This document shows positions 63,301 through 64,000 of a stretch of DNA of 64,000 nucleotides, piece by piece (position 1 is the stretch's first letter; each line of letters opens with the position of its first letter). The stretch is taken from positions 103,064 through 167,063 of the forward strand of contig CAVQVM010000018.1 of NCBI GenBank assembly GCA_963717085.1, in the 5' to 3' direction. The notes beneath the pieces are model-generated. The model searched no databases. It was not told the origin of the DNA and worked only from the letters and a program-made list of their open reading frames with translations. Both the position numbers and the translations under genes were made by a program. Source of the DNA: DASQUK01 sp963717085 (GTDB lineage: Bacteria; Actinomycetota; Acidimicrobiia; Acidimicrobiales; VFJN01).

Positions 63301-63635
63301 TGGCCCGTCAGCGGTAGCGAGATCGCCTCTCGGCCGATGACACGGACCCAATTGGTTGTTCTCGACGAGGTCGAAACAACTCCTTCACATCGAGGCGAGG
63401 GCACGTTGAGCATGGCCCGCGCGTTCATGGCCGCCGGGGTCCCGGCGGTCGTCGGAACGTTGCCGGGCGCCGACGAGAGGCCATTCGCGATCTGATGATC
63501 GGCTTCCACCGCGAGATCGCCCAGGGCGTTTCCGCAGAGCAGGCCCTCTCCCGAGTCCAACGCAACGCAATAGAGCAGAACGGCCGTCGACTCGGCGCTT
63601 GGACTGCGTTGGTGCTTTACGGCTCCGATCGATAG
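60350..63635 (+). CDS. zinc-finger anti-sigma / TM / TPR / CHAT fusion protein, frameshifted
   Basis: A single product of about 1,090 residues if joined across at least five frame changes. Order: zf-HC2 anti-sigma domain (C9 in NGCPEPEVLAAYVDRG and HLASCPQC), a helix (RRSLAGALAAAAAVIAVLAA), a long TPR array (GVSQLLAGRYDDAAQSLLAA; ALAAADRARRLDPSLKEAWF; VEQVAAAHNLLASLFHYLGD; RDRLRVAQLQLRLAQANIVW), and a CHAT protease-like domain (LIIVPDPTYEDAPFAGMWNE to GEGTLSMARAFMAAGVPAVV). The N terminus should hold the sigma factor encoded just before it, with sensing outside the membrane. The expected catalytic Cys position reads LDEVETT, so protease activity is doubtful. Confidence 0.75.
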
Positions 63636-63657
63636 CCCCCCAAAGTAGGAGCAAACA

Positions 63658-64000
63658 ATGAATCGTCGTGCTTTTGTCAGTCGGGTCACGCTCGGCGGCG
63701 TTGCTGCCGCATGTACGGTTTTCCGTCCTTCCGATGCATCGGCTGCTGCGGGCAGTTTCGGATGCGTTTTGTCGGAATGATGGGCGTTCATCGAACGGGC
63801 GGACCACTCGTTTCTCGTTGCCACACCCGGTCAGCTCACGCACCACCTGACCCACGTGCCCTTCCTGATGGCGAAAGCAGGGTCGCCGATTGCGAAGGCG
63901 CTCGGCATGGCGCCGCCAGAGGCGTCGTCCCGGCGGCGTTCGACACCGAGTTCGTCGGATTCAACCCGGCCGAATACGTCTATCGCAACCTCGCCAACAC
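63658..64000 (+). CDS. Tat-exported protein, partial and frameshifted
   Basis: It starts 22 bases after the CHAT gene with a twin-arginine signal (MNRRAFVSRVTLGGVAAACT). A frame change at about 63,760 gives MRFVGMMG, and further pieces read ADHSFLVATPGQLT, THVPFLMAKAGSPIAKALGM and FDTEFVGFNPAEYVYRNLAN. The 3' end is outside the window. I do not recognise the family; its position suggests it is co-expressed with the sigma/CHAT pair and may be its cargo or partner. Confidence 0.55.

Noticed and set aside
1..64000. CRISPR array, prophage, integron or rRNA genes
   Set aside because: No regularly spaced repeats, phage structural genes, integrase or rRNA signature was seen on either strand.
47020..64000. 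Acidobacterial block as a horizontally acquired island
   Set aside because: It carries housekeeping genes such as mreB and has no integrase, tRNA or direct repeats at its edge; a misassembly explains it better.

Overview
The window looks like two pieces of DNA from different bacteria joined near 47,005-47,020. Positions 1 to about 47,010 read as a high-GC actinobacterium, probably of the Acidimicrobiia type: F420/PPOX, TetR, P450 and AveC-family genes, an actinobacterial caa3 oxidase followed by QcrC and QcrA, many GTG starts and several apparently leaderless promoters. Positions from about 47,018 to 64,000 read as an acidobacterium: MreB, a PpiD/SurA-type foldase, SppA, DUF4331 with a TPR protein, an Oar-like TonB receptor, and a sigma factor with a zinc-finger/TPR/CHAT protein. 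Two housekeeping genes (qcrA and mreB) are both cut at the join, so an assembly chimera is the simplest reading.

Region A (1-16.2 kb) is an accessory zone of small unlinked genes: a DinB-like protein, a quinone-reductase-like MDR protein, an NYN protein, a TetR regulator translationally coupled to an acyltransferase, a PPOX/F420 protein, an HD hydrolase, SRPBCC, an alpha/beta hydrolase, a VOC protein, an MFS transporter and two response regulators. They are separated by short non-coding stretches rich in interspersed palindromic repeats. Two genes here (a class III adenylate cyclase and an ABC-2 permease) keep both ends but have lost their middles.

Region B (16.3-31 kb) holds an M1 peptidase, a P450, a VWA/AAA pair, a periplasmic-binding-like protein without a signal peptide, an AveC-like membrane protein, an SDR, a double-TetR regulator, a three-subunit molybdenum hydroxylase and another SDR. 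A shared GAACARAT motif in four intergenic regions and a second shared palindrome in two suggest a regulon centred on the double-TetR protein. The VWA/AAA pair resembles the CoxE/CoxD maturation factors of CO-dehydrogenase-type enzymes.

Region C (31-40.5 kb) holds DsbB and a TlpA/DsbA-like protein, a YcnI-like protein, a polar amino-acid-type ABC transporter next to a Rieske oxygenase, a VapBC pair and a DUF5996 protein. Region D (40.8-47.0 kb) is a tightly overlapping respiratory operon coxB-coxA-coxC-small membrane protein-ctaG-qcrC-qcrA, interrupted between coxA and coxC by a MITE-like inverted-repeat element that has a shorter relative at 14.8 kb.

Region E (47.0-64 kb, acidobacterial) runs mreB, a GAF/GGDEF protein, the foldase, sppA, a small membrane protein, TPR, DUF4331, TonB receptor, response regulator, sigma factor, zinc-finger/TM/TPR/CHAT protein and a partial Tat-exported protein. 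Nearly every long gene here carries several one-base frameshifts, which points to consensus errors. No tRNA, rRNA, CRISPR array, prophage or complete insertion sequence was recognised.
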